From contig CANNDF010000002.1 of assembly GCA_947503305.1 (NCBI GenBank), positions 620,001 to 684,000 of the forward strand: a DNA stretch of 64,000 nt. Reading direction: 5' to 3'. Made by a program: the position numbers and the translations under genes. Shown here in pieces: positions 44,761 through 52,987 of the stretch (positions are counted from its first letter, which is position 1; the number at the start of each line of letters is the position of its first letter). The notes below the pieces were generated by a model. The model searched no databases. It was not told the origin of the DNA and saw nothing but the letters and a program-made list of their open reading frames with translations. The DNA comes from an uncultured Dokdonia sp. (GTDB lineage Bacteria > Bacteroidota > Bacteroidia > Flavobacteriales > Flavobacteriaceae).

Positions 44761-45225
44761 TTACTTAAAACGTTCTCTTTTGATATTGCTCAGTGCTTGT
44801 GGTGTTATTCCTAAATAGGAGGCGATCATTTTTTGAGTGACTCTTTGAACAATATTAGGATAGGTCTTTTCAAAATGCTCATAACGTTCTATAGCCGAAG
44901 CACTCATGAGCATCACTACTCTTTTTTGTAATACTGCAAGGCGTTTTATAAAGGCTTCTGCATTTTGCTGTTCTCTTTTTAGATCTTTAGGTAAAACATG
45001 GATGATAGAATCTTCAATAGCATCAATATATAGATCACAGGGTTCTTCTTTAGGCAAGCTATCTGCTACTATCCAATTTTCAGGAGCAAACATAAAAATA
45101 TGTTCTTTTCCTTTGTCGTCTATGGTATAGCTTCTTAAAAGGCCAGAAATAACATAATATACTTTACTATTTGTATCACCACTTCGTTGTAATATCTCAC
45201 CTTTTTTTATAGTAAGTTGTTTCAA
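44761..45225 (-). CDS. short Crp/Fnr-family regulator with TTG start
   Basis: Cyclic-nucleotide-binding-domain regulator of 154 residues, about 35 shorter than usual. It begins directly at the beta-roll (KQLTIKKGEILQRSG) with a TTG start, and an in-frame stop lies 12 codons upstream (TAA at 45261-45259) with no ATG between. The usual N-terminal helical segment (first 30 residues) is therefore missing. The long central helix (LQKRVVMLMSASAIERYEHF) and the winged-helix end (MIASYLGITPQALSNIKRE) are intact. No Arg/Ser phosphate-binding motif for cAMP is evident. It follows a DUF1428 gene by 48 bases. Confidence 0.78.
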   Translation of the reverse strand: MKQLTIKKGEILQRSGDTNSKVYYVISGLLRSYTIDDKGKEHIFMFAPENWIVADSLPKEEPCDLYIDAIEDSIIHVLPKDLKREQQNAEAFIKRLAVLQKRVVMLMSASAIERYEHFEKTYPNIVQRVTQKMIASYLGITPQALSNIKRERFK

Positions 45226-45273
45226 TTTTGGTCGCTTTATAATTATTGTGTAATACGTTTATAGAGATACTAA

Positions 45274-45654
45274 TTATATAGTAGATTGAATGAGTGATTG
45301 AAAACCACCATATACCATTCTTTTAGCATCAAAAATAACTTTTGATGAATTTATTAATGGAGCGATTAAATCTGTCATTCTTGGATCATCTGCGACTCTT
45401 TTATTTGCTAAATCACGGGTTTGACGGGACTCAAAAACTACCCATCCAAATATAATAGCTTCGTTTTCTTCTGTATGTATGAGTTCTGAAAAAGAGCGTG
45501 TACCTTCTAGTGTTAAATCTTCACTCACATATTCAAAGTAGGCAAGTGCCCCGTGTTCTTTCCATACCTCTGCCACTGCTTCGGCTACCTGTTTATATTC
45601 ATTCAAGTGTTTTTTGGGAATAGGTAGAACAAACCCATCTATGTAATTTGCCAT
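45274..45654 (-). CDS. DUF1428 protein
   Basis: Cytoplasmic protein of 126 residues from the ATG at 45654 (MANYIDGFVLPIPKK), which matches the DUF1428 N-terminus. A longer frame adds 17 unrelated residues. The dimeric alpha-beta barrel type fold is suggested by YFEYVSEDL, AIIFGWVVFESRQTRD and the terminal DAKRMVYGGFQSL. Members are small monooxygenase-fold proteins of unknown function. It is just upstream of the Crp-like gene, the only likely partner. Confidence 0.85.
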   Translation of the reverse strand: MANYIDGFVLPIPKKHLNEYKQVAEAVAEVWKEHGALAYFEYVSEDLTLEGTRSFSELIHTEENEAIIFGWVVFESRQTRDLANKRVADDPRMTDLIAPLINSSKVIFDAKRMVYGGFQSLIQSTI

Positions 45655-45877
45655 GTTCTCTATTTTATAATTATTTTGATGTGTGTTTATAGTGCTGTAT
45701 ATCAACCTTGAATAGCTCTATATTCATTGCTTTAAGTTACAGGTTTTTTGATTTAATCATAGTCTCCTCTTTGCTTTAGAATTAAAAAGGGATCGTTTTT
45801 GGTATGAATCTTAGGTTGCCAGAGAGCGGTTACTACAAATATTTTTGTTAGAAAGATAATTTGTTTATGGCGGTAAG

Positions 45878-47194
45878 CTAATTTTTAATTCCTTTTAATT
45901 TAACTCCTTTCCATCCCATCATAACATAAAAATCGCCATTTTCACTTTCAATAAATTCGAAGGATTCTGGTTCTTTTGGATCGTCAAAAAAGGTGTTTTC
46001 TGACGCTGCTTTAAGTGTTGCAATTAACTCCCCGTCTTGATAAATAGTAAGATTTTTATTTTCAACTTTGAAGGTTAATTCTAGATTGCCCATATCAGAA
46101 AAGGCATACGTTCCTATGTATTTTGTCAGTAAACTTTCGGGAATTACTATTTGTTTTCGATTGATTTCTTTTGGAATTTCATATGCTTTTTTTTCTAATA
46201 TTTTTGTAAAATCATCGATCGTTTTTTGAAATGGGATTTCTTCATAATTACATAATAAAACAAAGTTATAGTTATGATCTAGATGAGTATAGATTTCAAC
46301 TCTTATACCGTCTGATCCACCACTTTTTTCAATGACATTGTCTTCATTTTTTAATAGGGAGGCGTATGGTTCTATTTTAATATGATTTAAAAATTTGTTT
46401 AAGTCATGAGCTGTAGAAAATATCCTTGCCGTTTTTAATTCATCCTTTAAAATATTATCTACTGGGACGATTATTGAATCTTCTTTCTCGTGATTCTTAG
46501 CCAGATTTTGGATGTTTTTTTCGTTGAGATAAAAATGTGCTCCAGAATTCTTCATTCCTAATGGCTTAAATACTTCATCAGATAAGCATTGTGCAAAAGT
46601 CTTTTTTGAAATTTTTTGAATTATAAAATAAATAATTTCATAGCCTACATTAGAATATTGAGTATCTGTTCCTGGTTTGAATAACAACTCCTGTTTTTTT
46701 GCATACTCAATTATTTGATCTGATGATAAGTTTATCTCATCTCCTTCTACATTATCTAATCCTCTTGGTAATCCTGAAGTATGATTTAACAACATATCAA
46801 TAGTTATAATATTTCCTTTTGGAAAATCAGGGATGTATTCATTTAGAGTTTGGTTTTTATTAAGTTTTCCATCGAGTTCAAATTTCACGATTAAATAATG
46901 GGACATTAACTTGGAAACAGAATGAATATCAAATTGACTTTCGATACTGATATGTGTAGTACTTTTTTTACTTGAGTCTAAGTTGTATGCTTTATGGATA
47001 ACTTCAGTATCATTTTTGAGCGCATAAATTACTCCATTGAATTTTTTAAGTTTTGTAAGTGCAGAAAAATAGGTGTCAATCTTTTCTTCTAATTCGCTCT
47101 TTACTAGTGGCTTATTTTTATAACCTTTGTTGCTTTTTTCTTTACAAGAAATGAGTAGTAAGCTAGATAGGAAAAATATAAAGAATTGTTTCAT
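45878..47194 (-). CDS. lipoprotein serine hydrolase, beta-lactamase fold (3)
   Basis: S12-type hydrolase of 438 residues anchored as a lipoprotein (MKQFFIFFLSSLLLISC, lipobox LISC). Motifs: SVSK in IHSVSKLMSH near 91-100, YSN in TQYSNVGYE and KSGGSDG. A C-terminal lipocalin-like extension (YIGTYAFSDMGNLELTF) resembles enzyme 1. The N-terminal region after the lipid Cys is Lys rich. Probable outer-membrane or periplasmic-face peptidase or esterase. Codon composition is very AT rich. Confidence 0.88.
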   Translation of the reverse strand: MKQFFIFFLSSLLLISCKEKSNKGYKNKPLVKSELEEKIDTYFSALTKLKKFNGVIYALKNDTEVIHKAYNLDSSKKSTTHISIESQFDIHSVSKLMSHYLIVKFELDGKLNKNQTLNEYIPDFPKGNIITIDMLLNHTSGLPRGLDNVEGDEINLSSDQIIEYAKKQELLFKPGTDTQYSNVGYEIIYFIIQKISKKTFAQCLSDEVFKPLGMKNSGAHFYLNEKNIQNLAKNHEKEDSIIVPVDNILKDELKTARIFSTAHDLNKFLNHIKIEPYASLLKNEDNVIEKSGGSDGIRVEIYTHLDHNYNFVLLCNYEEIPFQKTIDDFTKILEKKAYEIPKEINRKQIVIPESLLTKYIGTYAFSDMGNLELTFKVENKNLTIYQDGELIATLKAASENTFFDDPKEPESFEFIESENGDFYVMMGWKGVKLKGIKN

Positions 47195-47258
47195 TTATAG
47201 TTTTATTATAAACTCTAAATATAATGTATACCTAACTATTGTGAGGCAAAGTCCTGTT

Positions 47259-47283
47259 ATTGTTTTAACTGATTTAAAACAAT
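47259..47283. promoter_or_regulatory. inverted repeat upstream of serine hydrolase 3
   Basis: ATTGTTTTAA, a five-base centre and TTAAAACAAT form a perfect 10-base dyad about 65 bases upstream of the gene starting at 47194. It is a candidate operator or transcript hairpin. It has no T-run. Confidence 0.35.
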
Positions 47284-47416
47284 GTCTTTATACCAAATTT
47301 CATAAGGTTCGCCAGAAATCGTTACTTTTTAGTTAGTAACAATCTCTCTACTGTTGGTTATGGTTTTTAAGGTATCAATTTTTGGTGTAGGATCTATTAC
47401 TATTTATGATATAGAA

Positions 47417-48070
47417 TTACTTAGGGAGCTTTTTTAATCCATATTTATAGACATAGATTATAAACCCAATTATAATCAGGATTCCGATAAGTGATGGAAG
47501 GTATTGACTATGTGGTTGATATTTTTCAAAGACAGTACCTGTAAATGCAGCAAAAAGAGCAGAAAAAGCGCTAGTCATTTTATAAATATGCTCATAGATC
47601 CAAATTCGATGTTTTTTGTATCTTTTTTTTGGAATTAAATATCTTAATAAATCATAAGTAATTATAAAAAGTATGGCCCCTACTGTACTATAGATAATAA
47701 TTGGAGACCATATCATACCAATAGACTTAAAGTAGTATAAAAAGTAAACTAATGTCAAAAGGCTAATTATCGCAGCTAAAAGGTCAATTTTTTTTGGAGT
47801 ATTTGATTTTAATAATAAGATTCTATACCCCGAAAAAGAAACATAACCACTTAGTACAGTTATAACCAGTAAAAATGTGTTTCTTCCAAAGACAAAAACA
47901 CCAATTAAACCTGTTAAAATAACGATCAGGATTAATCGCAAAAAATATTTTCCACTCGTATTATGTGTTTTCCCACCCTTTGTGCTTACTAAGGCAATTA
48001 TTCCAAGTAATAATGCAATTGAACCAGTTATAATATGAAGTAGGATGTTTGATTTATGTACTATTTCCAT
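47417..48070 (-). CDS. DUF2306-like membrane protein
   Basis: Integral membrane protein of 217 residues with about seven hydrophobic segments. The N-terminus (LLHIITGSIALLLGIIALVSTKGG followed by KTHNTSGKYF) has the His-containing helix and HxxxGKxF loop common to DUF2306-type proteins, and a later KKHRIWIYEHIYKM carries more His residues. These His could bind a haem or metal, but that is unproven. It stands between the third serine hydrolase and a LytTR membrane regulator, all on the minus strand. Confidence 0.72.
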   Translation of the reverse strand: MEIVHKSNILLHIITGSIALLLGIIALVSTKGGKTHNTSGKYFLRLILIVILTGLIGVFVFGRNTFLLVITVLSGYVSFSGYRILLLKSNTPKKIDLLAAIISLLTLVYFLYYFKSIGMIWSPIIIYSTVGAILFIITYDLLRYLIPKKRYKKHRIWIYEHIYKMTSAFSALFAAFTGTVFEKYQPHSQYLPSLIGILIIIGFIIYVYKYGLKKLPK

Positions 48071-48229
48071 TTCTTAAACTTGTATAATTAGTAGTGAATA
48101 TCTCTAGTACAAGTAGATGAAATATGATGAGTTATAAAAGCTAAATATGGTGAGTGGACTAGAAAATAAGTGAGTGATAAGAAAAAAGGAGTGAATGAAT
48201 AGTACTATTATTCTATCAATGGTCGTACA

Positions 48230-49135
48230 CTACTCAATTTTAATAAGTTTTCGAATAATTGATGCGTATCCTTTACTACTAGAAATAGGATCTAATCCAA
48301 TACTGAATTCTATAAGGTAACGACCATTTATATGAGGTTTGATTTGTTTAATATAATTTTCATTTACAATATATTTCCTATGGACTCTTGAGAAATTTTT
48401 GTCCAATCTTTTTTCAAGAAAAAGAAGCGAATAGTCACAGAGCTTTTTTTCTCTCGTTATGGTGTATACAAAAGAGTAATTGTCAAAAGCCTCAAAATAT
48501 GCAATATCTTTAATAGGAATTAAGAGAATATTTTCACCTTGTTTTACTGGAATACTCGTAATAGAATCAGGATCACTAGAAAGTTTGTTAGTGTGATTTA
48601 TTTCACTTTGTACTTTTTCTTTGTTTTTGGTAAGCTTAAGATTTTCTTTATTGGTAAAATTATTTTGAAAAAAACTATAGCCTAGTACTAAAGAGATAAT
48701 ACCATTAAACAAATACATTTTTCCAGCAGAGATAGGTTGGAATTGCTGACTGTGAAATATTAATGATCTGATTATATGTTCTACCTCTGTAGCTAATACA
48801 CCTATTAAAAAAAAAGCTATAAATATGAATGTATATAGTTTTCCTTTGGTTTTAAAATAGCATTTAAACCATGGTTTATTTAATCCAATAATAAGTAAGG
48901 TGTATCCGATTAAGAAACTTGTAGATACAGATTGAAGAATCCATTGAATCCAATTAAGATCACCGTTTATTATATAATTTGCAGTTCCTATTCCTACACC
49001 AACAAATACAATATGTGGAAAAAATCGATTTGCTGATTTAAAATAAAAAGGAACTGTAGTCATTAGTATATTATCTATTTTATAGACAGCCTTGGAAGTG
49101 TACTTCTCTATTGGTTTTAACAGTGTCTTATTCAA
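48230..49135 (-). CDS. membrane-bound LytTR transcription regulator
   Basis: A 301-residue one-component regulator. The N-terminal half has about four transmembrane segments (near 43-60, 70-88, 97-117, 140-160). A linker rich in Asn/Lys follows, then the C-terminal LytTR DNA-binding domain (about 205-301; IKDIAYFEAFDNYSFVYT, FSRVHRKYIVNENYI). No receiver domain is present, so it is controlled directly from the membrane. Such proteins often regulate adjacent membrane or peptide genes. Its targets here are unknown. Confidence 0.87.
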   Translation of the reverse strand: MNKTLLKPIEKYTSKAVYKIDNILMTTVPFYFKSANRFFPHIVFVGVGIGTANYIINGDLNWIQWILQSVSTSFLIGYTLLIIGLNKPWFKCYFKTKGKLYTFIFIAFFLIGVLATEVEHIIRSLIFHSQQFQPISAGKMYLFNGIISLVLGYSFFQNNFTNKENLKLTKNKEKVQSEINHTNKLSSDPDSITSIPVKQGENILLIPIKDIAYFEAFDNYSFVYTITREKKLCDYSLLFLEKRLDKNFSRVHRKYIVNENYIKQIKPHINGRYLIEFSIGLDPISSSKGYASIIRKLIKIE

Positions 49136-49227
49136 AATCGATTTGCTGAAGACGATATAACTTCCTTAGGGTAATATACAAATTAATGATTGATTTCCTG
49201 TAGTTAACGATAGATAGATAGGAGGTT

Positions 49228-49587
49228 TTAATCACTACTTAGTTTTCTATCTTCTCGTATATCACCAATATGATAATAAGCTATTACTTTTGTAATTAGG
49301 CCCTCTTTAAAATAGTACCATTCACTTACATCTAAAGAGAAATTTTCTCCTTGTTTTGCAGTATAACGGACACATGCTTTAGAAGTCTCATAAATGCTGT
49401 CATGTATTTGAAAGATATATCCTAAGAATTTCTCTTTATTGCTTTCAACTAGATTAAGATAGGCCTTTTTGCCATTTATCGTTCCAAATGGACTTACATG
49501 AGTAAAGTCTTCAGTAATAGGTAAATTAAGAAAATCTCCTATTCTCCATATAGTAAACCATTCTTGAACTACTTTTTCTGAATTCAT
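49228..49587 (-). CDS. SnoaL/NTF2-like protein
   Basis: Small cone-shaped alpha-beta barrel protein of 119 residues: VVQEWFTIWRIGDFLNLPITEDFTH at the start, a VSPFGTINGKKAYLNL block and an alternating sheet with FSLDVSEWYYFKEGLITKVIAYY. This is the SnoaL/NTF2-like pattern used by ketosteroid-isomerase-type enzymes and by non-catalytic binders. No catalytic Asp/Asp pair can be assigned by eye. It stands alone between the LytTR regulator and VanZ. Confidence 0.78.
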   Translation of the reverse strand: MNSEKVVQEWFTIWRIGDFLNLPITEDFTHVSPFGTINGKKAYLNLVESNKEKFLGYIFQIHDSIYETSKACVRYTAKQGENFSLDVSEWYYFKEGLITKVIAYYHIGDIREDRKLSSD

Positions 49588-49642
49588 TTAATTTCAATTT
49601 AATCAGTTAAGGTTTTAGATTGGGTATAGTCATCAATCAATT

Positions 49643-50218
49643 TTATTCCTTTAACTTTTTGTTTCTACTCAAAAATAATCGTTGTAATTTACTTACACTA
49701 AAACGCATTAAGACACCCATTGCTGATGCCAAATAGTTGAAACCAATATCAACATAATCAAAAACTCTATAAGGTAAAAAATATTGAATACACTCGTCTA
49801 ATAACCCAATGCTTCCCGCGATCATACTAGAAGCTAGCATTGGTAATTTGACATCTACCCCATTTTGTCTCCTTTCAATCATAGCCTCATAAAGTAAGAT
49901 TGAAAGCAATCCATATTCAAACATATGAGAGCGCTCGCTTGAGGTAAGATCCATTCTTAATAAAGCCATTCCATATACAGCTATTACTCCAGCATACACC
50001 CAATATTCTAATCTCTTTGTAGAACTTCTCCACCCACTTAATAGGAATGTTACTATCAAAATAAGAAATAAATAAAAAGTACTTTGTTCTATGATTCGAC
50101 GTTCTACCATAAAATTTATGAATCGCCCACCCAAAAATAGAGATGCATAAATAGCAATAAAAACGACCAGTGCCGAAACCCATAAATTCTGTTCCTTTTT
50201 AGATGTGAAATTACACAT
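49643..50218 (-). CDS. VanZ-family membrane protein
   Basis: A 191-residue membrane protein with about five transmembrane segments. The pattern SSERSHMFEYGLLSILLYEA near 92-111, with its H-x-x-E-Y-G-L core, and the later SIGLLDECIQYFLPYR with VFDYVDIGFNYL match the VanZ-like family, named after the teicoplanin-resistance accessory protein. In most bacteria the function is unknown. It is monocistronic as far as I can tell. No van cluster is nearby. Confidence 0.83.
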   Translation of the reverse strand: MCNFTSKKEQNLWVSALVVFIAIYASLFLGGRFINFMVERRIIEQSTFYLFLILIVTFLLSGWRSSTKRLEYWVYAGVIAVYGMALLRMDLTSSERSHMFEYGLLSILLYEAMIERRQNGVDVKLPMLASSMIAGSIGLLDECIQYFLPYRVFDYVDIGFNYLASAMGVLMRFSVSKLQRLFLSRNKKLKE

Positions 50219-50402
50219 ATGCTATTACTAGGTAAACCAAAATCTTAGGTTATCTTTTTTATATGAAGTATATCAATAATTATATAACCTTCAATTATCC
50301 GATTTGAAGTTACGGATTTTTGATTGCGAACTAAATTTTTGAGGTTTACATGCAACAAAAAAAGGGGAGGCTAAAAAGATAATACCATTAAATAGAAATC
50401 TG

Positions 50403-50957
50403 CTATTGATTGCCATACTTATTTGTCTTTCTGTTTCTTAAAACGATAAGTGTAATCGTATAAATAAGAACGATCCCAAATGGAATAGAAACAAATCTGT
50501 ATTCTGGAAGTAAGTACCATAGCAACAGAATCAAAAGGGTTCTAGTAAGTGAATGAAAAATACCAACCCAGTGATTAATTATCCACGAAAATGGAAGCCA
50601 CATTAATCCTGTCAATATACCTACGGTAAGAGGTAAAGAAGAATAGTCAGCAATAAAAAATGGAATGGCAATAGAATAAACAAAAACTGCTTGCCCAACT
50701 GTAAAATAGAAGAGCGTATCAAATTCATTTTTAGGTTTGCTTTTATCTAAGAAATCTTCACCAGTGAATTTTGAGAGAAATATACCTAGATAAACAATGC
50801 TTCCGGTTCCTATAAAAATAGACCAAACAGCTATATAATCTGAAGAAAAAATACTAATCCCTCCAATAATAGTCCAAACAATTAAGCCAGCTAAGGGTGT
50901 AGCGATAAACTTTTTATTAGAAAATTCAATCCGTTGTTCTTCAAGTGTTCTTTTCAT
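50403..50957 (-). CDS. DUF7010-like membrane protein in sigma operon
   Basis: A 184-residue membrane protein with about six hydrophobic segments in pairs (LAGLIVWTIIGGISIFSS, AVWSIFIGTGSIVYLGIFLS, FYFTVGQAVFVYSIAIPFFIAD, LTVGILTGLMWLPFSWIIN and two more). The N-terminal EEQRIEFSNKKF and the WLPFSWIINHWVG segment resemble the DUF7010 group. It lies 13 bases after the second gene of an ECF sigma operon and is probably its last gene. The role may be membrane stress related, by context only. Confidence 0.68.
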   Translation of the reverse strand: MKRTLEEQRIEFSNKKFIATPLAGLIVWTIIGGISIFSSDYIAVWSIFIGTGSIVYLGIFLSKFTGEDFLDKSKPKNEFDTLFYFTVGQAVFVYSIAIPFFIADYSSLPLTVGILTGLMWLPFSWIINHWVGIFHSLTRTLLILLLWYLLPEYRFVSIPFGIVLIYTITLIVLRNRKTNKYGNQ

Positions 50958-50970
50958 TTGTCTTCTTCTT

Positions 50971-51525
50971 TTAGGATTTTTTATTTAGTTGTTGTAGAAA
51001 ACGGTTTTCTTTAATAATACTATTCCTAATAATAGCTATTAATATAAGTAGCGAAATACCTCCAGAAACTACGATGTAATTATAAAAACCCTCAGAAAGT
51101 TCCTGTTTGAAATACGGTAATAATTTTATAAAACCAACTACATAAACCAGAAAACAAATAGGTGTGATTATATAATTAATTCTTAACCTTAATTGATAAT
51201 GTTTTTTAAGGTATGTTTTAAAAGATTTATTATCTAATGAGATGAGTTGACTCTCTTTACGATAAAGAGAAATAAACTCTAAGAAAATTCTAAACACGAG
51301 ACTAGAAATCATCATGGTTAATCCTAATGTAAAGTTATTCCATTGATTACCAGAATAATAAAAAGTAAATAGGATTACAATTGCAACAGTAATTATCAAA
51401 ATGAGTATTGTTATATATTGTCCATTTCGCTGGTTTTTAGCTTTCTTAATAATATCATTTGGGCTTTCACTGGATAAATCATGATCTTGACTATTCCATA
51501 GTTGATGTAACTTATCATTTTCCAT
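50971..51525 (-). CDS. membrane protein linked to ECF sigma factor (possible anti-sigma)
   Basis: A 184-residue protein overlapping the sigma gene by 11 bases. The cytoplasmic N-terminus (NDKLHQLWNSQDHDLSSESPNDIIKKAK, about 33 residues) is followed by four transmembrane segments (38-58, 63-83, 110-130, 143-165). An N-terminal cytosolic region with a DKLxxLW pattern beside an ECF sigma gene suggests an anti-sigma or sensor role. It lacks the zinc-type HxxxCxxC anti-sigma motif, so this is inference from translation coupling and topology. Confidence 0.72.
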   Translation of the reverse strand: MENDKLHQLWNSQDHDLSSESPNDIIKKAKNQRNGQYITILILIITVAIVILFTFYYSGNQWNNFTLGLTMMISSLVFRIFLEFISLYRKESQLISLDNKSFKTYLKKHYQLRLRINYIITPICFLVYVVGFIKLLPYFKQELSEGFYNYIVVSGGISLLILIAIIRNSIIKENRFLQQLNKKS

Positions 51526-52003
51526 TTGTAATACATTTTAAAAGAACTTTTCGTATTCTGCTTAATCTCGTTCGTACAGCACCATGAGCAATTCCTACTG
51601 TTTCCGCAATGATAGCTTGCGGCACTTCTTCTAATTCTAGAATAATAAGTGCCTTATTTTGCTCAGTAAGCTGGTCGATACAGTGATACATTTTTTTTAT
51701 TTTGTTATCATATTTATTTTCATCATCCGTAGTGATTGAGGATAAGATGCTTTCATTGATTTGATAATGTTTCTTAGATTTTCGTAAATCACTCAAACAT
51801 ACATTTACAGCAATTCTATAAATCCAAGTTCCAATAGATGATTTTTCTTTAAAAGACTTTCTGTAATTCCAGACTTTAATAAACGTTTCTTGCAACCATT
51901 CTTTTGCAAGTTCATCATTACCAGAAGCATATCCCAAACACAACCGATAAACTTTAGGAGCGTGTGTGTGGTAGATTTTAGTAAAATCCTTTTCTAAATT
52001 CAT
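51515..52003 (-). CDS. ECF RNA polymerase sigma factor
   Basis: Sigma-70 family ECF factor of 162 residues from the ATG at 52003, whose TGA overlap with the hydrolase stop (ATGA) supports the start. Region 2 is YHTHAPKVYRLCLGYASGN, with AKEWLQETFIKVWNYR and GTWIYRIAVNVCLSDLRK. Region 4 is LIILELEEVPQAIIAETVGIAHGAVRTRLSRIRK. It sits between an exported hydrolase gene and two membrane protein genes, all translationally coupled or nearly so. The target promoter is unknown, but autoregulation of this operon is likely. Confidence 0.92.
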   Translation of the reverse strand: MNLEKDFTKIYHTHAPKVYRLCLGYASGNDELAKEWLQETFIKVWNYRKSFKEKSSIGTWIYRIAVNVCLSDLRKSKKHYQINESILSSITTDDENKYDNKIKKMYHCIDQLTEQNKALIILELEEVPQAIIAETVGIAHGAVRTRLSRIRKVLLKCITNGK

Positions 52004-52851
52004 TCTTTTGAAAGTAAAATACGTTGAATTTGATCCATAAACCACTCGGGCTTGTCATACATAATAAAATGAGCAGCGTTCTCTGCAACAACTAAGTTAT
52101 AGTCATGTAAATTTGCATACTGATCTTTATAGGTTTTGATAATCATTTCTTTTCCATAAGGTTGATCTGCAGCAATTATAGACACGGGGATAGAAATATT
52201 TTTTAAATCTTCTCTAAGATCTAATTTAAGATAATCAGTGTAACCATACACATACGTTTTTCGATCAGCTTCAAGGATCCATTTTTTAATTTGCTTTTGA
52301 GCGTCACTATTAGTACTCATACCTTTGGACATATTATTGGCGAGTTGTTCAAAATCTGCCTCATTCATAGCAAGTTGTTGATTATTATACGGACTATCAT
52401 ACTTTAAATAATCAGGATTAAAATTTGGAAACATAATTGCTCCAGAAGCAGGTAATGCATCAACTAGTATGATTTTTGATAACTTAGAACCTTCTCTACT
52501 AGCAAGCCATGTAGCAACAGTTCCTCCTAAGCTATGACCTATAACCGTTATGTCATTTAATTCGTTCATACGAATATAATCCTCAAGAGCTTCATTTACT
52601 TTAGGAAGCCATGGGAATTCTATGGGTTCTTTTCCTCCAAAACCTGCAAGAGTGACTACGTGACATTCATGGCTTTTTTCTAATTGTTTAACAACTGCCT
52701 CCCAACTATCGCCAGGAACTGTAAATCCAGGGATTAGTAATACAGGATCCCCTTGACCCGTTACTTCTACATAGATAGCCTGGTTGTTTTTTTGAGCTTG
52801 AAGCGAAAAGGAAAGCATAGCTACTAAAAATAAAAAGATGATATTTTTCAT
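52000..52851 (-). CDS. exported alpha/beta hydrolase
   Basis: An alpha/beta-hydrolase of 283 residues with a signal peptide (MKNIIFLFLVAMLSFSLQAQ). The oxyanion region reads LLIPGFTVPGDSWE, the nucleophile elbow is GHSLGG (Ser near residue 107) and the catalytic His is near the end in NAAHFIMYDKPEWF. Esterase, lipase or peptidase activity is possible; substrate unknown. It is the first gene of a four-gene operon with an ECF sigma factor, so it may be part of a surface stress response. Confidence 0.88.
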   Translation of the reverse strand: MKNIIFLFLVAMLSFSLQAQKNNQAIYVEVTGQGDPVLLIPGFTVPGDSWEAVVKQLEKSHECHVVTLAGFGGKEPIEFPWLPKVNEALEDYIRMNELNDITVIGHSLGGTVATWLASREGSKLSKIILVDALPASGAIMFPNFNPDYLKYDSPYNNQQLAMNEADFEQLANNMSKGMSTNSDAQKQIKKWILEADRKTYVYGYTDYLKLDLREDLKNISIPVSIIAADQPYGKEMIIKTYKDQYANLHDYNLVVAENAAHFIMYDKPEWFMDQIQRILLSKE

Positions 52852-52987
52852 GATTTCTGTATTTAAATTTTGCTTTAGATGCAGAAATCAAAAAATGTTA
52901 CATCCATAGATAAGCATATTTTATTTTATCCCAATACTATATAAACCTTCCATCAGTTTATTATGTAATGCGATATCGATATGAGAC

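Noticed and set aside
45226-45273. Missing N-terminus of the Crp-like regulator supplied by a frameshift
   Set aside because: The 48-base gap to the DUF1428 gene is too short to encode it and has a stop in frame; no alternative frame gives the expected helix.
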